From: Candidatus Woesearchaeota archaeon
GTDB lineage: Archaea > Nanobdellota > Nanobdellia > Woesearchaeales > JASKKU01
Assembly: GCA_011045925.1 (NCBI GenBank)
Contig: DSBS01000042.1
Coordinates: 1-21,135, forward strand
Length of the DNA: 21,135 nt
Direction of reading: 5' to 3'
Part shown: piece by piece, positions 5,361 to 13,285 of the stretch
Layout: the number at the start of each line of letters is the position of its first letter
Position numbering within the stretch: position 1 is the stretch's first letter
The notes under the pieces: generated by a model
Told to the model about the DNA's origin: nothing
The model's input: the letters and a program-made list of their open reading frames with translations, nothing else
The model's database searches: none
Program-made: the position numbers and the translations under genes

Positions 5361-7550
5361 ATGGCAAAGATGATTGACAAGATAAAGAAAATAATAGCAA
5401 ACCCAAAAAACATTAGGAATATTGCAATAGCAGCGCATATTGACCACGGGAAAACAACTTTCTCAGATAACCTTCTTTCTGGAGCCGGAATGATCTCAGA
5501 GGACCTGGCTGGCAAGCAGCTTGTTCTGGATTTTCATGATGATGAAAAGCAGAGAGGAATCACAATTGACTCAGCAGCAGTTTCCATGGTTCACATTTTC
5601 AAACAGGAGGAATACCTAATTAACCTTATCGACACCCCGGGCCATGTTGATTTCGGAGGAGATGTTACAAGGGCTATGAGAGCAGTTGACGGAGCAATTG
5701 TAGTCTGCTGCGCAGTAGAAGGCATAATGCCTCAGACTGAAACAGTTCTTAAGCAGGCACTTAAAGAGAGAGTTAAGCCGATTTTGTTTATTAACAAGGT
5801 TGACAGGCTGATAAAAGAGCTTAAGCTCACCCCTGAGGCGATGCAGCAGAGGTTTGTTAAGATTATCGCAAGCTTGAACACGCTTCTGGATTCGCTTCTG
5901 CCACCTGAACTAAAAGGAAAGTGGCAGGTTAAGGTTGAAGACGGCTCAGTCTGTTTCGGCTCAGCCTTCCACAACTGGGCGCTTTCTGTTCCTTATATGC
6001 AGGAAAAAGGCATTTCTTTTAAGGATATCATATCTCTTTATGAGGAAGATGCTTCCGAAGCAGCAAAAAAGGCAGCAAAGATGGTGCCAATTCACGAGGT
6101 TATACTGAACGCAGTAGTTAGGCATCTTCCAAATGCAGTCGATGCACAGGCATACAGAATAAAGAAAATCTGGCATGGCGATCTTGAGTCGGTTGAAGGT
6201 AAAGCCCTTGTTAATGCAGACCCCGACGGAATGCTTTCCTTGGTAATTACCAAGGTTGTTGTCGACTCGCAGGCAGGGGAGATAGCAACAGCAAGGGTTT
6301 TTTCAGGAACAGCAAAGAAAGGCACGCAGGTTTATGTTGCAGGAAGGGAAGAACAGGCACGGCTTCAGCAGCTCTTTATCTATAATGGCCCCAAGAGAGA
6401 TATTATTGAAGAGGTTCCTGCAGGAAATATTCTTGGAATAGCAGGAGTAAAGGTTTTTCCAGGCGATACTATCTCAACAAAGAAGGACCTCGAGCCATTT
6501 GAGCAGATTACCCACCTGTTTGAGCCGGTAATTACCAAGTCAATTGAGGCAAAAAGCCCATCAGACCTTCCAAAACTGATAGAAGTGCTGAGAATCGTAG
6601 GAAAAGAAGACCCAAGCATAAAAATCGAAATTAACGAAGAGACAGGCGAGCACCTTCTTTCAGGGATGGGAGAGCTTCATCTTGAGGTCATTGAAAACAG
6701 AATAGTGAAAGAGAAAAACGTGGATGTAAAAACCTCGCCTCCAATCGTAGTTTATAGGGAAACAGTAACAAAAGAGTCTCAGGAATGCGAAGGTAAATCC
6801 CCAAATAAGCACAACAAGCTTTACTTCAAGGTTACCCCTCTCCAAGAAGAGTTCAGGAAGCTTATCAGGTCAGGCGAAGTGCCTGAGATGAGAATAAAGA
6901 AAAAGGATGAAGAGACTTGGAGAAAATTCGAAGCAGCAGGAATGGACGCAAAAGAGGCCAGAAAAATTATGGATGTTTTCAAGGGAAATATTCTTGTTGA
7001 TGGCACTAGGGGAATAGTGCATATTGGTGAAATTATAGAAATGGTTATGGACATGTTTGAGGATGTAATGAAGTACGGCCCTCTTGCAAGAGAGCCAAGC
7101 CTGGGCGTAAAGGTAGTGCTTACGGACTGTGTCCTGCATGAAGATGCAATTCACAGAGGCCCGGCCCAACTTTACCCGGCAGTAAGAGAAGGAATCAGGG
7201 GAGCAATAATGACTGCCTCGCCAATGATTCTTGAGCCTCTTCAGGTTCTGAGATTCGAAACCCCATCAGACTTTCTGGGTGAAATCTCAAAAATAATCTC
7301 AAACAAGAGAGGCCAGCTTATAGATATGCAGCATGAAGGCGAGCATGTTGTAGTAATAGGAAAGCTGCCTGTTGCAGAAATGTTCGGGCTTTCAAGCGAG
7401 CTAAGGTCTTCCACAGAAGGCAGGGGCTATTTTTCGCTTGTAGACCAGGTGTTTGAGCCATTGCCGTTTGATCTCCAGGAAAAAATAAAGAGGCAGATAA
7501 GGGAAAGAAAGGCATTGAAGCTCGATGAAGATATAGCAATGCCGGCTTGA
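5361..7550 (+). CDS. fusA: Translation elongation factor 2 (aEF-2)
   Basis: The 729-residue product is a full-length archaeal EF-2, the GTPase that translocates tRNA and mRNA through the ribosome. The GTPase motifs are intact: AHIDHGKTT (residues 25-33, P-loop), the switch-I region with RGITIDSAA, DTPGHVDF and NKVD. Domain II begins around VNADPDGMLSL, and domains III-V follow with GMGELHLEVI. The domain IV tip reads HEDAIHRGPAQ; His598 is the residue that becomes diphthamide in archaea and eukaryotes. It ends the rpl7ae operon, followed by a T-rich stretch. In many archaea the gene after ndk is aIF5B and EF-2 lies elsewhere with S12/S7, so this order is unusual. The diphthamide-synthesis genes are not in the window. 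Confidence 0.98.
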   Translation: MAKMIDKIKKIIANPKNIRNIAIAAHIDHGKTTFSDNLLSGAGMISEDLAGKQLVLDFHDDEKQRGITIDSAAVSMVHIFKQEEYLINLIDTPGHVDFGGDVTRAMRAVDGAIVVCCAVEGIMPQTETVLKQALKERVKPILFINKVDRLIKELKLTPEAMQQRFVKIIASLNTLLDSLLPPELKGKWQVKVEDGSVCFGSAFHNWALSVPYMQEKGISFKDIISLYEEDASEAAKKAAKMVPIHEVILNAVVRHLPNAVDAQAYRIKKIWHGDLESVEGKALVNADPDGMLSLVITKVVVDSQAGEIATARVFSGTAKKGTQVYVAGREEQARLQQLFIYNGPKRDIIEEVPAGNILGIAGVKVFPGDTISTKKDLEPFEQITHLFEPVITKSIEAKSPSDLPKLIEVLRIVGKEDPSIKIEINEETGEHLLSGMGELHLEVIENRIVKEKNVDVKTSPPIVVYRETVTKESQECEGKSPNKHNKLYFKVTPLQEEFRKLIRSGEVPEMRIKKKDEETWRKFEAAGMDAKEARKIMDVFKGNILVDGTRGIVHIGEIIEMVMDMFEDVMKYGPLAREPSLGVKVVLTDCVLHEDAIHRGPAQLYPAVREGIRGAIMTASPMILEPLQVLRFETPSDFLGEISKIISNKRGQLIDMQHEGEHVVVIGKLPVAEMFGLSSELRSSTEGRGYFSLVDQVFEPLPFDLQEKIKRQIRERKALKLDEDIAMPA

Positions 7551-7603
7551 TTGCTTTCTTTTTTTATTTTTTTAGAATTATTTAATTATTTTTTCTGGTT
7601 TTT
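7551..7603 (+). terminator. T-tract terminator region after the translation operon
   Basis: Immediately after the EF-2 stop there are runs of T on the plus strand: seven at 7559-7565, seven at 7567-7573, six at 7589-7594 and another near 7599-7603. Archaeal RNA polymerase terminates at such U-tracts without needing a hairpin. The neighbouring gene is convergent, ending at 7619, which fits a terminator here. Confidence 0.6.
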
Positions 7604-7618
7604 ATGCATGCTGCTTAA

Positions 7619-8785
7619 TTACAGGTCACATCCCCTTAGAATACTAATTTCCTTTTCTTTCTGGGATTCAAGCCTTTTAATGTCCAGAGAAACCTGCTCT
7701 TTTTTATTCTCAATCTTATCCTTTTCCTGAATTAGGAGCGCTCTCTCAGTATCAAGCTGGCTCAGGGTCTTCCTTAATTCCAGCAGTTCATCTTTCCCTG
7801 AGAGATATTCATAAAGCTCTTTTATCTGCTGCTTCAGGAAGCTAATTTCCTCTGCTTTTCTTCTGATTTCCTCTTTATTTTCAGCCTCGCTTGTCATCTC
7901 AAGAACTTTTTCAGCTTTATATTTTTCAAAGGCAGCCTGAAAGTCTTCTTTCATCTCTTTGATAATAGGCATCTGCTTTTCGCTGGAGTGAAAAATCCCT
8001 GCAAGCCGCTTAAGGTTAATAAGGCTTCTAAGCTCATCTATTTTCTTCTTAAGCTTATACTTTTTTTCTTCGAGCTCAATTTTCTTTTCAGCCTTTTTTT
8101 TGTATTCTTCGCTGTTTTTTATATTTTCAGCCTCTCGGCTTAGCGCTTTCTCTTCTTTTTCCACTTTTTTCAATTTATTCTTTATCTCATTAATCTCGTT
8201 CTCAATCTCTTCTTTAGCTTTATCTTTGTCAAGGATATCCTGCTTAACTGATTTAATCCTCTCGATTGAATGAGAAGCATCAATAAGCTTTTTGTTGTCG
8301 CTAATGATCTTTTTTATGTCCCTGAAGAAAGAAGAAATGCTGTTGACAACATCTCCAAGCTCCTTTCCAACCAAATAAGTTGCCTTCTCAAAGCCCATGT
8401 AAGACTTTTTCTCAAAGTCGTGCAGAACAGAATCTGCTTCTTTAGCAATCTCCTGCAATCCACCAAACTCCTTTTGGTTTAGCTCCTCAAGGTTTTGTTT
8501 CAGCCTTTTGACCTGCCTAAGAAAGCTTTCAAGGTTGCCTTGGACAATGGCTTTTATTTTGTCTTCAACCTTCTTCTCATTAAGGTTAACCTTCTCAATT
8601 GCAGGAATCTCTTTGTCAAGCTCGTTTATCAGAGAGCTTATTCTTTCTTTTGCTGTTTTAATAGCAGATTTCTGAAGCTCTTTAACCTGTTTTTCCCTTA
8701 GTGAAATCAGGTCTTGAGGGCTTAGGTTTTCCTCATAAGATGGCCTGGCTTTCTTTTTCCTTTTAAAGATGTCAAAAAGCCCCAT
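7619..8785 (-). CDS. Coiled-coil protein of unknown function
   Basis: From the ATG at 8785 the product is 388 residues beginning MGLFDIFKRKKK, a short amphipathic and basic head. Nearly all the rest is charged Glu/Lys-rich helix. Residues about 30-80 and 170-260 and the last about 100 have heptad-like hydrophobic spacing (EEIENEINEIKNKLKKVEKEEK and LRKTLSQLDTERALLIQEK). A less charged central part, about 120-165 (FEKATYLVGKELGDVVNSISSFF), may be a small helical domain. There is no Walker A or zinc hook, so it is not an SMC or Rad50 protein, and no transmembrane segment. It could be a scaffold or a membrane-associated structural protein. A TATA-like GATTAATAAAGA about 26 nt upstream suggests its own leaderless transcript. 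I do not recognise a family. Confidence 0.75.
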   Translation of the reverse strand: MGLFDIFKRKKKARPSYEENLSPQDLISLREKQVKELQKSAIKTAKERISSLINELDKEIPAIEKVNLNEKKVEDKIKAIVQGNLESFLRQVKRLKQNLEELNQKEFGGLQEIAKEADSVLHDFEKKSYMGFEKATYLVGKELGDVVNSISSFFRDIKKIISDNKKLIDASHSIERIKSVKQDILDKDKAKEEIENEINEIKNKLKKVEKEEKALSREAENIKNSEEYKKKAEKKIELEEKKYKLKKKIDELRSLINLKRLAGIFHSSEKQMPIIKEMKEDFQAAFEKYKAEKVLEMTSEAENKEEIRRKAEEISFLKQQIKELYEYLSGKDELLELRKTLSQLDTERALLIQEKDKIENKKEQVSLDIKRLESQKEKEISILRGCDL

Positions 8786-8848
8786 GCACAAAAGTACCTT
8801 TCCATTCTTTATTAATCTTGTTAAATTTTGCTCTCTGCTTTAAGTTAA

Positions 8849-8857
8849 GTTTATTAA
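8849..8857 (+). promoter_or_regulatory. TATA-like box for the gene at 8880
   Basis: GTTTATTAA is centred 27 nt before the ATG at 8880, giving a predicted leaderless mRNA; no Shine-Dalgarno sequence precedes that ATG. A second box for the divergent coiled-coil gene lies at about 8806-8817. Confidence 0.5.
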
Positions 8858-8879
8858 TTACTATTCCTTCCTGAAAAAC

Positions 8880-9233
8880 ATGCAATTAAGGATGCTGCAT
8901 GGAGAGCTTTACGGGTTTTCAGTATCATATAGGGACTCTGAGCAAGGTGAGGTGAAAAGCTTTGTAGCTAGCTTTTTTAATCATTTAGCTGACAAAGGCA
9001 TAGACCAAAAGTTTTGCATAAGCGATGTCTTTGGCATGATGGAATCAAAGGAAGAGACTCATCTTAATCTGGATGTTCTTGTTGAGTTCAGCTATTTAGG
9101 CGAAAAAGAATATCCAAACCAATTAAGATTTTTCTCACATGGGTTTGACCCTGTTATTGACAAGCCTCTTTTTGTTAAGTATATAAAGCCAGCTTATCTC
9201 AGAGCATTTGAAGATTACTTAAGGAAAGATTAG
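8880..9233 (+). CDS. Small protein of unknown function (117 aa)
   Basis: A soluble protein without signal peptide or transmembrane helix. It starts MQLRMLHGELYGFSVSYRD and has alternating beta and helical character, with conspicuous aromatic clusters (LVEFSYLGEKEYP, LRFFSHGFDPV, FVKYIKPAYLRAFEDYL). The opening GELYGFSV resembles GELYVFSA at the start of the protein encoded at 11452, and both end in an amphipathic helix (AYLRAFEDYL versus AYNEVLEKY), so the two may be distant paralogs. The start at 8880 is supported by the TATA-like box 27 nt upstream. Its 3' end faces the convergent gene ending at 9257. No family recognised. Confidence 0.65.
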   Translation: MQLRMLHGELYGFSVSYRDSEQGEVKSFVASFFNHLADKGIDQKFCISDVFGMMESKEETHLNLDVLVEFSYLGEKEYPNQLRFFSHGFDPVIDKPLFVKYIKPAYLRAFEDYLRKD

Positions 9234-9256
9234 GAGCCTTGTGCAATAAGAAGCTC

Positions 9257-10639
9257 TCACCGCACATGCTTCTTAAACATAATGCTGTCTAAAAAACCAA
9301 AAGATGCAGTCCATAATTTTTTAATGGCATCAGGATTCCCCTCAAAAGAAAGAAAATTGTTTGCATAAATGCTCTCCTTGATAGACCAGCCAAGATTATC
9401 GAAATCCAAGCTTTGGTCGGGTATTGCAATAAGGAACCCCAACTTCTTATAGGAGACATGCTCATCAGGGTTTGATACCACAGGAACATCGTACTTTTCT
9501 CCTAGTTTTCTTGCCTGCCTATTCATCCAGGGCCCAAGCACAGGCAGGACATTCATGTATCCATTCGTTTCTATCGCATTCATGAATTCTTTATTTGAAA
9601 TAAAGGTTTCTTTTCCCATTCCAGAGAAAAGCAGGAAGTAAACATGCGGGGCTGTAGTGAAAGTATTTTTTGTTGCATCGTATATCAGCATCTCTTCCTC
9701 ACTAACCTTGCCATTATCAATCCTCTGGCGAATCTCCTCTGGCGCGGCAAAAAACCTCTCTAATTCTTCTCTCGTGTCAAAATACTGCAGGTAAACGTTC
9801 TTTGTTTTTACTTCTGCTTCATCATCAGGCATCCCTCTCTGGCTCTTAAGACTCAACTTTACCTCCTCAAAAACCAGTTCTCTCAAGAGGTCTTCAAAAG
9901 TTTTCCTTTGGCTTAGCTCAATAGGATAGCTGATGTTGTGGACTACAAAATGAAAGTTTTCGATTTTTGGCTCTGCACCCTGCTTAATCGTATACTCAGC
10001 CCCTCTTGTAACATAAGCAACTCTTTTTATATCCTCATCAGGAAGCAGCTCGTAGTCAAATTTGAGTGTGAAAGGGTTCACTTCAGAGAGCGTAACAGTT
10101 ACATCTTCATCTGAAAACCTAATCGTAGTGTCGTTCAATATTTCATAAGGAATCTTTTTGGTATACTCATCCTTGCTGTTTTCAAAGCCTTTTAAGGTAA
10201 TCCACTCTTCCTCGCCGCGGATGGCCCTGAAAAAAGGGTCAATATCCTCAGTATTATTGTGCTGAGTATTCCCAACTACAACAATTCTCTCTACATCAGC
10301 TTCCTCGCTTTTTCTGACAAGAAACCCTTGCTGGGAATAAAGATTGATAATATCAAGAAGGTTTCCTGAGCCCTCTTTTGGCAGGCTGTCTGTGTGAATA
10401 TGGTTGATAATAGGAACATAATCCTGGACTTGTGTCTGAAAGCTTTTAAGCTGCTGCCTTCTTTCGATTGTTTCAGCCACCAAATCCTCCGCCAGATTAA
10501 CGCCAAAAAGCGAAACATAAGCTACGCCGGCAAAAGCCAGCACTTTTTTTAGAAAGCTAGATTGGCTTGTCTTTCTCTGGTAATCAAAAAATTCCTCGGT
10601 TGCCTTATCCTCAAGCCGCCACGTGTTCTTTTGCTTCAT
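9257..10639 (-). CDS. Membrane-anchored protein with divergent PHP-type metal-binding motifs
   Basis: I start this at the ATG at 10639 (460 residues) because a TATA box at 10661-10674 lies 28 nt upstream; the frame stays open to 10705 but that start would lie beyond the promoter. Residues about 29-50 (FLKKVLAFAGVAYVSLFGVNLA) form one membrane anchor. After it come motifs resembling the PHP phosphoesterase fold: HIHTDS (His80, His82), VVVGNTQHNN (His127) in the place of TDHN, and near the C-terminus PVVSNPDEHVSYKKLG (Asp392, His394) in the place of SDAH. PHP proteins use such His and Asp residues to bind two or three metal ions and hydrolyse phosphoesters. The middle about 250 residues are not recognisable. 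The fold is my inference from motif order; substrate unknown. Confidence 0.55.
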   Translation of the reverse strand: MKQKNTWRLEDKATEEFFDYQRKTSQSSFLKKVLAFAGVAYVSLFGVNLAEDLVAETIERRQQLKSFQTQVQDYVPIINHIHTDSLPKEGSGNLLDIINLYSQQGFLVRKSEEADVERIVVVGNTQHNNTEDIDPFFRAIRGEEEWITLKGFENSKDEYTKKIPYEILNDTTIRFSDEDVTVTLSEVNPFTLKFDYELLPDEDIKRVAYVTRGAEYTIKQGAEPKIENFHFVVHNISYPIELSQRKTFEDLLRELVFEEVKLSLKSQRGMPDDEAEVKTKNVYLQYFDTREELERFFAAPEEIRQRIDNGKVSEEEMLIYDATKNTFTTAPHVYFLLFSGMGKETFISNKEFMNAIETNGYMNVLPVLGPWMNRQARKLGEKYDVPVVSNPDEHVSYKKLGFLIAIPDQSLDFDNLGWSIKESIYANNFLSFEGNPDAIKKLWTASFGFLDSIMFKKHVR

Positions 10640-10660
10640 TTTTTTAACTCTGAAGTTGTG

Positions 10661-10674
10661 ATTTATATATAAAT
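10661..10674 (-). promoter_or_regulatory. TATA box of the PHP-like gene
   Basis: ATTTATATATAAAT, centred 28 nt upstream of the ATG at 10639, is the most perfect TATA element in the window. It implies a leaderless mRNA and decides the start codon. It is nearly palindromic and sits about 45 bp from the divergent TATA of the phosphatase gene. Confidence 0.65.
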
Positions 10675-10707
10675 CTTGTGGGGTTTTTATTCTATAAGGA
10701 GCCAAAC

Positions 10708-10716
10708 CTTTAAATA
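10708..10716 (+). promoter_or_regulatory. TATA box of the histidine phosphatase gene
   Basis: CTTTAAATA is centred 27 nt upstream of the ATG at 10739, predicting a leaderless transcript. No Shine-Dalgarno sequence lies between box and start. Confidence 0.6.
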
Positions 10717-10738
10717 GGCTTTACTCTTTTAAACCTGA

Positions 10739-11326
10739 ATGGGAAAGCTTATTCTTGTCAGGCATGCAGAATCAGAAGATAAAGGAAGTGAGATAGTGCT
10801 CACAAAAAAAGGCGTTTCCCAGGCAAAGGCACTTGCAAAATTCCTTTCTGAGCTTACCATCTCAAAAGCTTTTGTAAGCGACACCAAAAGAGCCCTCCAG
10901 ACTTATGAAGAGTACAGAAAACTAAAGCCAGAGGTGCCAGCAGAAATATCCTCTTGCTTTCAGGAAATATACAGAGTTGTTGTCGGAGGCGTAGAAAAGC
11001 CAGGTACTCCTAAAGAAAAAGAGCAGCAGGACAAAGAGAGGGCAGAGCAGGCATTCATAAGAGTAATTAATGAAGCAGAAGGAAATGCCAGCATTGCACT
11101 CTTCGCCCATGCTAACCTCATTAGGTTTTTCATCTCAAAAATTCTTAACATGGAAAACAAAAACCTCTGGGATACAATGTTCATTGATAATGCCTCGGTT
11201 TCCCTTATCGAAATCAGCAAGGGCAAACAAATCCTCCGGCTTTTAAGCAGCATCAGCCACCTTGGAGACAAGGAGACAAGGAGATTCTTTGCTAAGGATG
11301 CACTGGAAATGCATTACTTTTCTTAG
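10739..11326 (+). CDS. Histidine phosphatase superfamily (phosphoglycerate-mutase-like) protein
   Basis: The 195-residue protein has the full active-site set of the histidine phosphatase superfamily: LVRHAES (Arg8, catalytic His9, with Ala in place of the usual Gly), SDTKRALQT (Arg51, phosphate binding), an acidic residue in FQEIYRVVVGG (Glu76, likely proton donor) and FAHANLIRF (His124). Such enzymes go through a phosphohistidine intermediate. Known relatives include SixA-type phosphohistidine phosphatases, cofactor-dependent phosphoglycerate mutases and broad-specificity phosphatases. The length and the short insert around residues 85-105 do not fix a substrate. It is divergent from the PHP-like gene; the two promoters are about 35 bp apart, so shared regulation is possible. 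Confidence 0.88.
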   Translation: MGKLILVRHAESEDKGSEIVLTKKGVSQAKALAKFLSELTISKAFVSDTKRALQTYEEYRKLKPEVPAEISSCFQEIYRVVVGGVEKPGTPKEKEQQDKERAEQAFIRVINEAEGNASIALFAHANLIRFFISKILNMENKNLWDTMFIDNASVSLIEISKGKQILRLLSSISHLGDKETRRFFAKDALEMHYFS

Positions 11327-11451
11327 GATTGTAGCAACTGTACAGTGTTGATTTTTCGCAAAGCTTAAATACTAAATAATCTTCATTTCCCTTTATTGAG
11401 CTTAAATAAGGAGCTTAATCCCTTGAGTTAGGCCAATAGAGGTTGAAAACA

Positions 11452-11886
11452 ATGAAAGTTTCACTGGGAGAGTTATATGTTTTTTCAGCAAAGGATCCGG
11501 AAGAAAGAAAACCATTGGGATTTTCTGTTGAGTTTGAGAAAAAAGAGAAGGGTTCAATAGATGCTGTAGCAACCAGTATTGTGGAGAATTTAGGTTTGGA
11601 GAATTTAGGAACAAAAAAAGAATCTTATTTGAAAAGAGAATCTTATATGAAAAAAATATTATCTTCAATTAAAGATGAAACAAATTTAGTTTTACCGATA
11701 AAGTTATCAGAAACTGAAAAAGTTTTCTTGTGCTATCATCCCAGAACTGTTGGAGGGGACAGTTTACTGTTTCTCCAGGCAGGCACGTTAGGTCCTGAGG
11801 AAAACTATGCTCCCGGTTCTCTTGCCTTAGAAAGAGTAGAATCTGCATATAACGAAGTTTTAGAAAAATATTCTCCACCTAAATAG
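11452..11886 (+). CDS. Protein of unknown function with atypical, TTA-rich codon use
   Basis: I start at the ATG at 11452 because GAGGTTGA (11439-11446) lies 5 nt upstream; a TTG at 11443 would fall inside that element. The product has 144 residues, no signal peptide or membrane helix, and begins MKVSLGELYVFSAKD. It contains two small internal duplications: LGLENLG after VEN, and KKESYLK followed by RESYMKK. About 11 of its leucines use TTA, whereas neighbouring genes mostly use CTT, CTC or CTG, so this gene is compositionally out of place and may be recently acquired or fast-evolving. The N-terminal GELY motif and a C-terminal amphipathic helix resemble the protein at 8880. TATA-like AT-rich boxes occur at 11364-11371 and 11400-11408. 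No family recognised. Confidence 0.7.
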   Translation: MKVSLGELYVFSAKDPEERKPLGFSVEFEKKEKGSIDAVATSIVENLGLENLGTKKESYLKRESYMKKILSSIKDETNLVLPIKLSETEKVFLCYHPRTVGGDSLLFLQAGTLGPEENYAPGSLALERVESAYNEVLEKYSPPK

Positions 11887-11926
11887 AAATAGTTAGCTTT
11901 ATTATGGGGTTGAACATCCAATTTCT

Positions 11927-12355
11927 ATGCGCCTCTGGAGCATACACCCAAAATATTTGGACAAGGCAGGTATAGTTGCTGTCTGGCGTGAAGGCCTTCT
12001 AGCGAAAAAAGTCCTTGAGAATAAGACAACAGGCTACAGGAGCCATCCGCAGCTAGTGCGGTTCAGAAACCTCCCAGAGCCTATTTTATCAATAAATGCA
12101 TACCTCACATACATTCTAGAAGAAGCAAAAGCAAGAGGCTACTGCTTTGACCAGGCCAAAATAAAAAAGTCTCTTCTAAAAAAGCAGATAGCAGTAACCT
12201 CCGGCCAGCTAGATTACGAGTTATCCCACCTGCTAAAAAAGCTCAGCAAAAGAGACCCGGAAAAGCTCATTAATCTAAAAGCAATAAGCCAGCCAGAGCC
12301 ACATCCCTTGTTCAGGCCAGTCCCGGGGGAAATAGAATCCTGGGAAAAGCTATAA
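11927..12355 (+). CDS. Pyrimidine dimer DNA glycosylase (endonuclease V/DenV-like) family protein
   Basis: The 142-residue protein opens MRLWSIHPKYLDKAGIVAV and continues WREGLLAKKVL, then TTGYRSHPQLVRFRN, LTYILEEAKARGYCFDQAKI. This pattern matches the conserved family related to T4 endonuclease V (Pfam Pyr_excise). In T4 EndoV the N-terminal amine attacks the abasic carbon and Glu23 is essential; here WRE at 20-22 carries the corresponding acidic residue (Glu22). The expected role is excision of UV-induced pyrimidine dimers, although activity of this cellular branch is less certain than for T4. A TATA-like GCTTTATTATGG at 11896-11907 lies 26 nt before the start, so the mRNA is probably leaderless and the N-terminus is well defined, which matters for an N-terminal catalytic amine. 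It ends 3 nt from the convergent nadE. Confidence 0.82.
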   Translation: MRLWSIHPKYLDKAGIVAVWREGLLAKKVLENKTTGYRSHPQLVRFRNLPEPILSINAYLTYILEEAKARGYCFDQAKIKKSLLKKQIAVTSGQLDYELSHLLKKLSKRDPEKLINLKAISQPEPHPLFRPVPGEIESWEKL

Positions 12356-12358
12356 GAT

Positions 12359-13252
12359 TTAAGGCGCAAGATTTGGGTTTCTCATATGGAAAGAGATTTT
12401 TGTCAGCTCCTCGACCTCTTCAACCTTTTTCTTAGGCACGCCCACATCCCTGGCAATCTGCTCTTTTTTCATTCCCTTCTCCAGCCCAAGCAGAACCAGG
12501 TCAACCTTTTCAGGCGCAAGCCTAAGGAACGACCAGTACTTATCCTCAACCCCCGGGATTATGTCAGGGTTCGGCTTTCTCGACAGAATCTCCTGCGGAA
12601 TCCCTATGTGCTTCCCAATCTGTAGCACCTGGCTCCTGAAGAGATTCTTTAGCGGCATAATATCAGCCAGGTCATCCACACCAAACTTTACAAACAAGCC
12701 CACCATATCCTCGGACTTATGCGCGCTCCCGGCAAGAACCAGATTATTCTCCTCAGCATACTTGCATGCAAATACAAACCTCACCCTATTCTTAAGGTAA
12801 AGGTAAGACATTCCTTTTCTCACAAACGCATTTCCTTTCCCCTTAAGCCCGTCCTTAAGCGGGTTGTAAAGGCTCAGAAAGCTGCCAGCTGCAACCTTCT
12901 TCAACAGCCGCGAAGGAATCTTTGAGAGCACAAAGTCATAGTTCCCAAAAGCCTTAAGTACATTAGAGATATCGATTTCTTCATGGCAGATGCCAAGCTT
13001 CCTGCACAAAAGCAGAGCATATTTCTTAGCATCAGGATTACCCTCTTTCTCAGGCAGCATCAGTCCAAAAACCTTATCCTTTCCCACAGCCCTCACACAC
13101 AGGCCAGCAACAACACTTGAGTCTAATCCTCCGGAAACAGGCACAATAACCCCTTTTTTTGAAAGATTCTTAACATTCTTTATAATAAACCTTTCAATCC
13201 TGCCAGAAACCTTTTCACAATCTATTTTCAAAGCTTCAGCACCAAGCTTCAT
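12359..13252 (-). CDS. nadE: NAD synthase (ammonia-dependent type), divergent
   Basis: The 297-residue protein has the PP-loop SGGLDSS (residues 40-46) of the N-type ATP pyrophosphatases. It also has the NAD-synthase-type segment GSAHKSEDMVGLFVKFGVDD followed by ADIMPLKNLFRSQVLQIGKH, GIPQEILSRKPNPDIIPGVEDK. These correspond to the GTxNKSE, DIAPI and TADLWPGQxDE regions of NadE. The enzyme adenylates nicotinic acid adenine dinucleotide and amidates it to NAD+. No glutaminase domain is present, so free ammonia is the expected nitrogen source. The canonical motifs are altered (GSAHKSE, NPDIIPG), so NAD synthase is likely but a related amidotransferase-like ligase is possible. It lies 31 nt behind hydA on the same strand and also has a TATA-like box of its own at 13273-13285. 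Confidence 0.85.
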   Translation of the reverse strand: MKLGAEALKIDCEKVSGRIERFIIKNVKNLSKKGVIVPVSGGLDSSVVAGLCVRAVGKDKVFGLMLPEKEGNPDAKKYALLLCRKLGICHEEIDISNVLKAFGNYDFVLSKIPSRLLKKVAAGSFLSLYNPLKDGLKGKGNAFVRKGMSYLYLKNRVRFVFACKYAEENNLVLAGSAHKSEDMVGLFVKFGVDDLADIMPLKNLFRSQVLQIGKHIGIPQEILSRKPNPDIIPGVEDKYWSFLRLAPEKVDLVLLGLEKGMKKEQIARDVGVPKKKVEEVEELTKISFHMRNPNLAP

Positions 13253-13272
13253 GTAACCAGAAAGAAAAAGAT

Positions 13273-13285
13273 GATTTATTAAATT
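13273..13285 (-). promoter_or_regulatory. TATA-like box for nadE overlapping the hydA stop codon
   Basis: GATTTATTAAATT (plus-strand reading) is centred 27 nt upstream of the nadE ATG at 13252 and overlaps the hydA stop at 13284-13286. nadE could be both read through from hydCBA and transcribed on its own as a leaderless mRNA. Confidence 0.45.

Noticed and set aside
7619..8785. SMC/Rad50-like ATPase fragment
   Set aside because: Long coiled coils are present, but there is no Walker A, signature motif or zinc hook.
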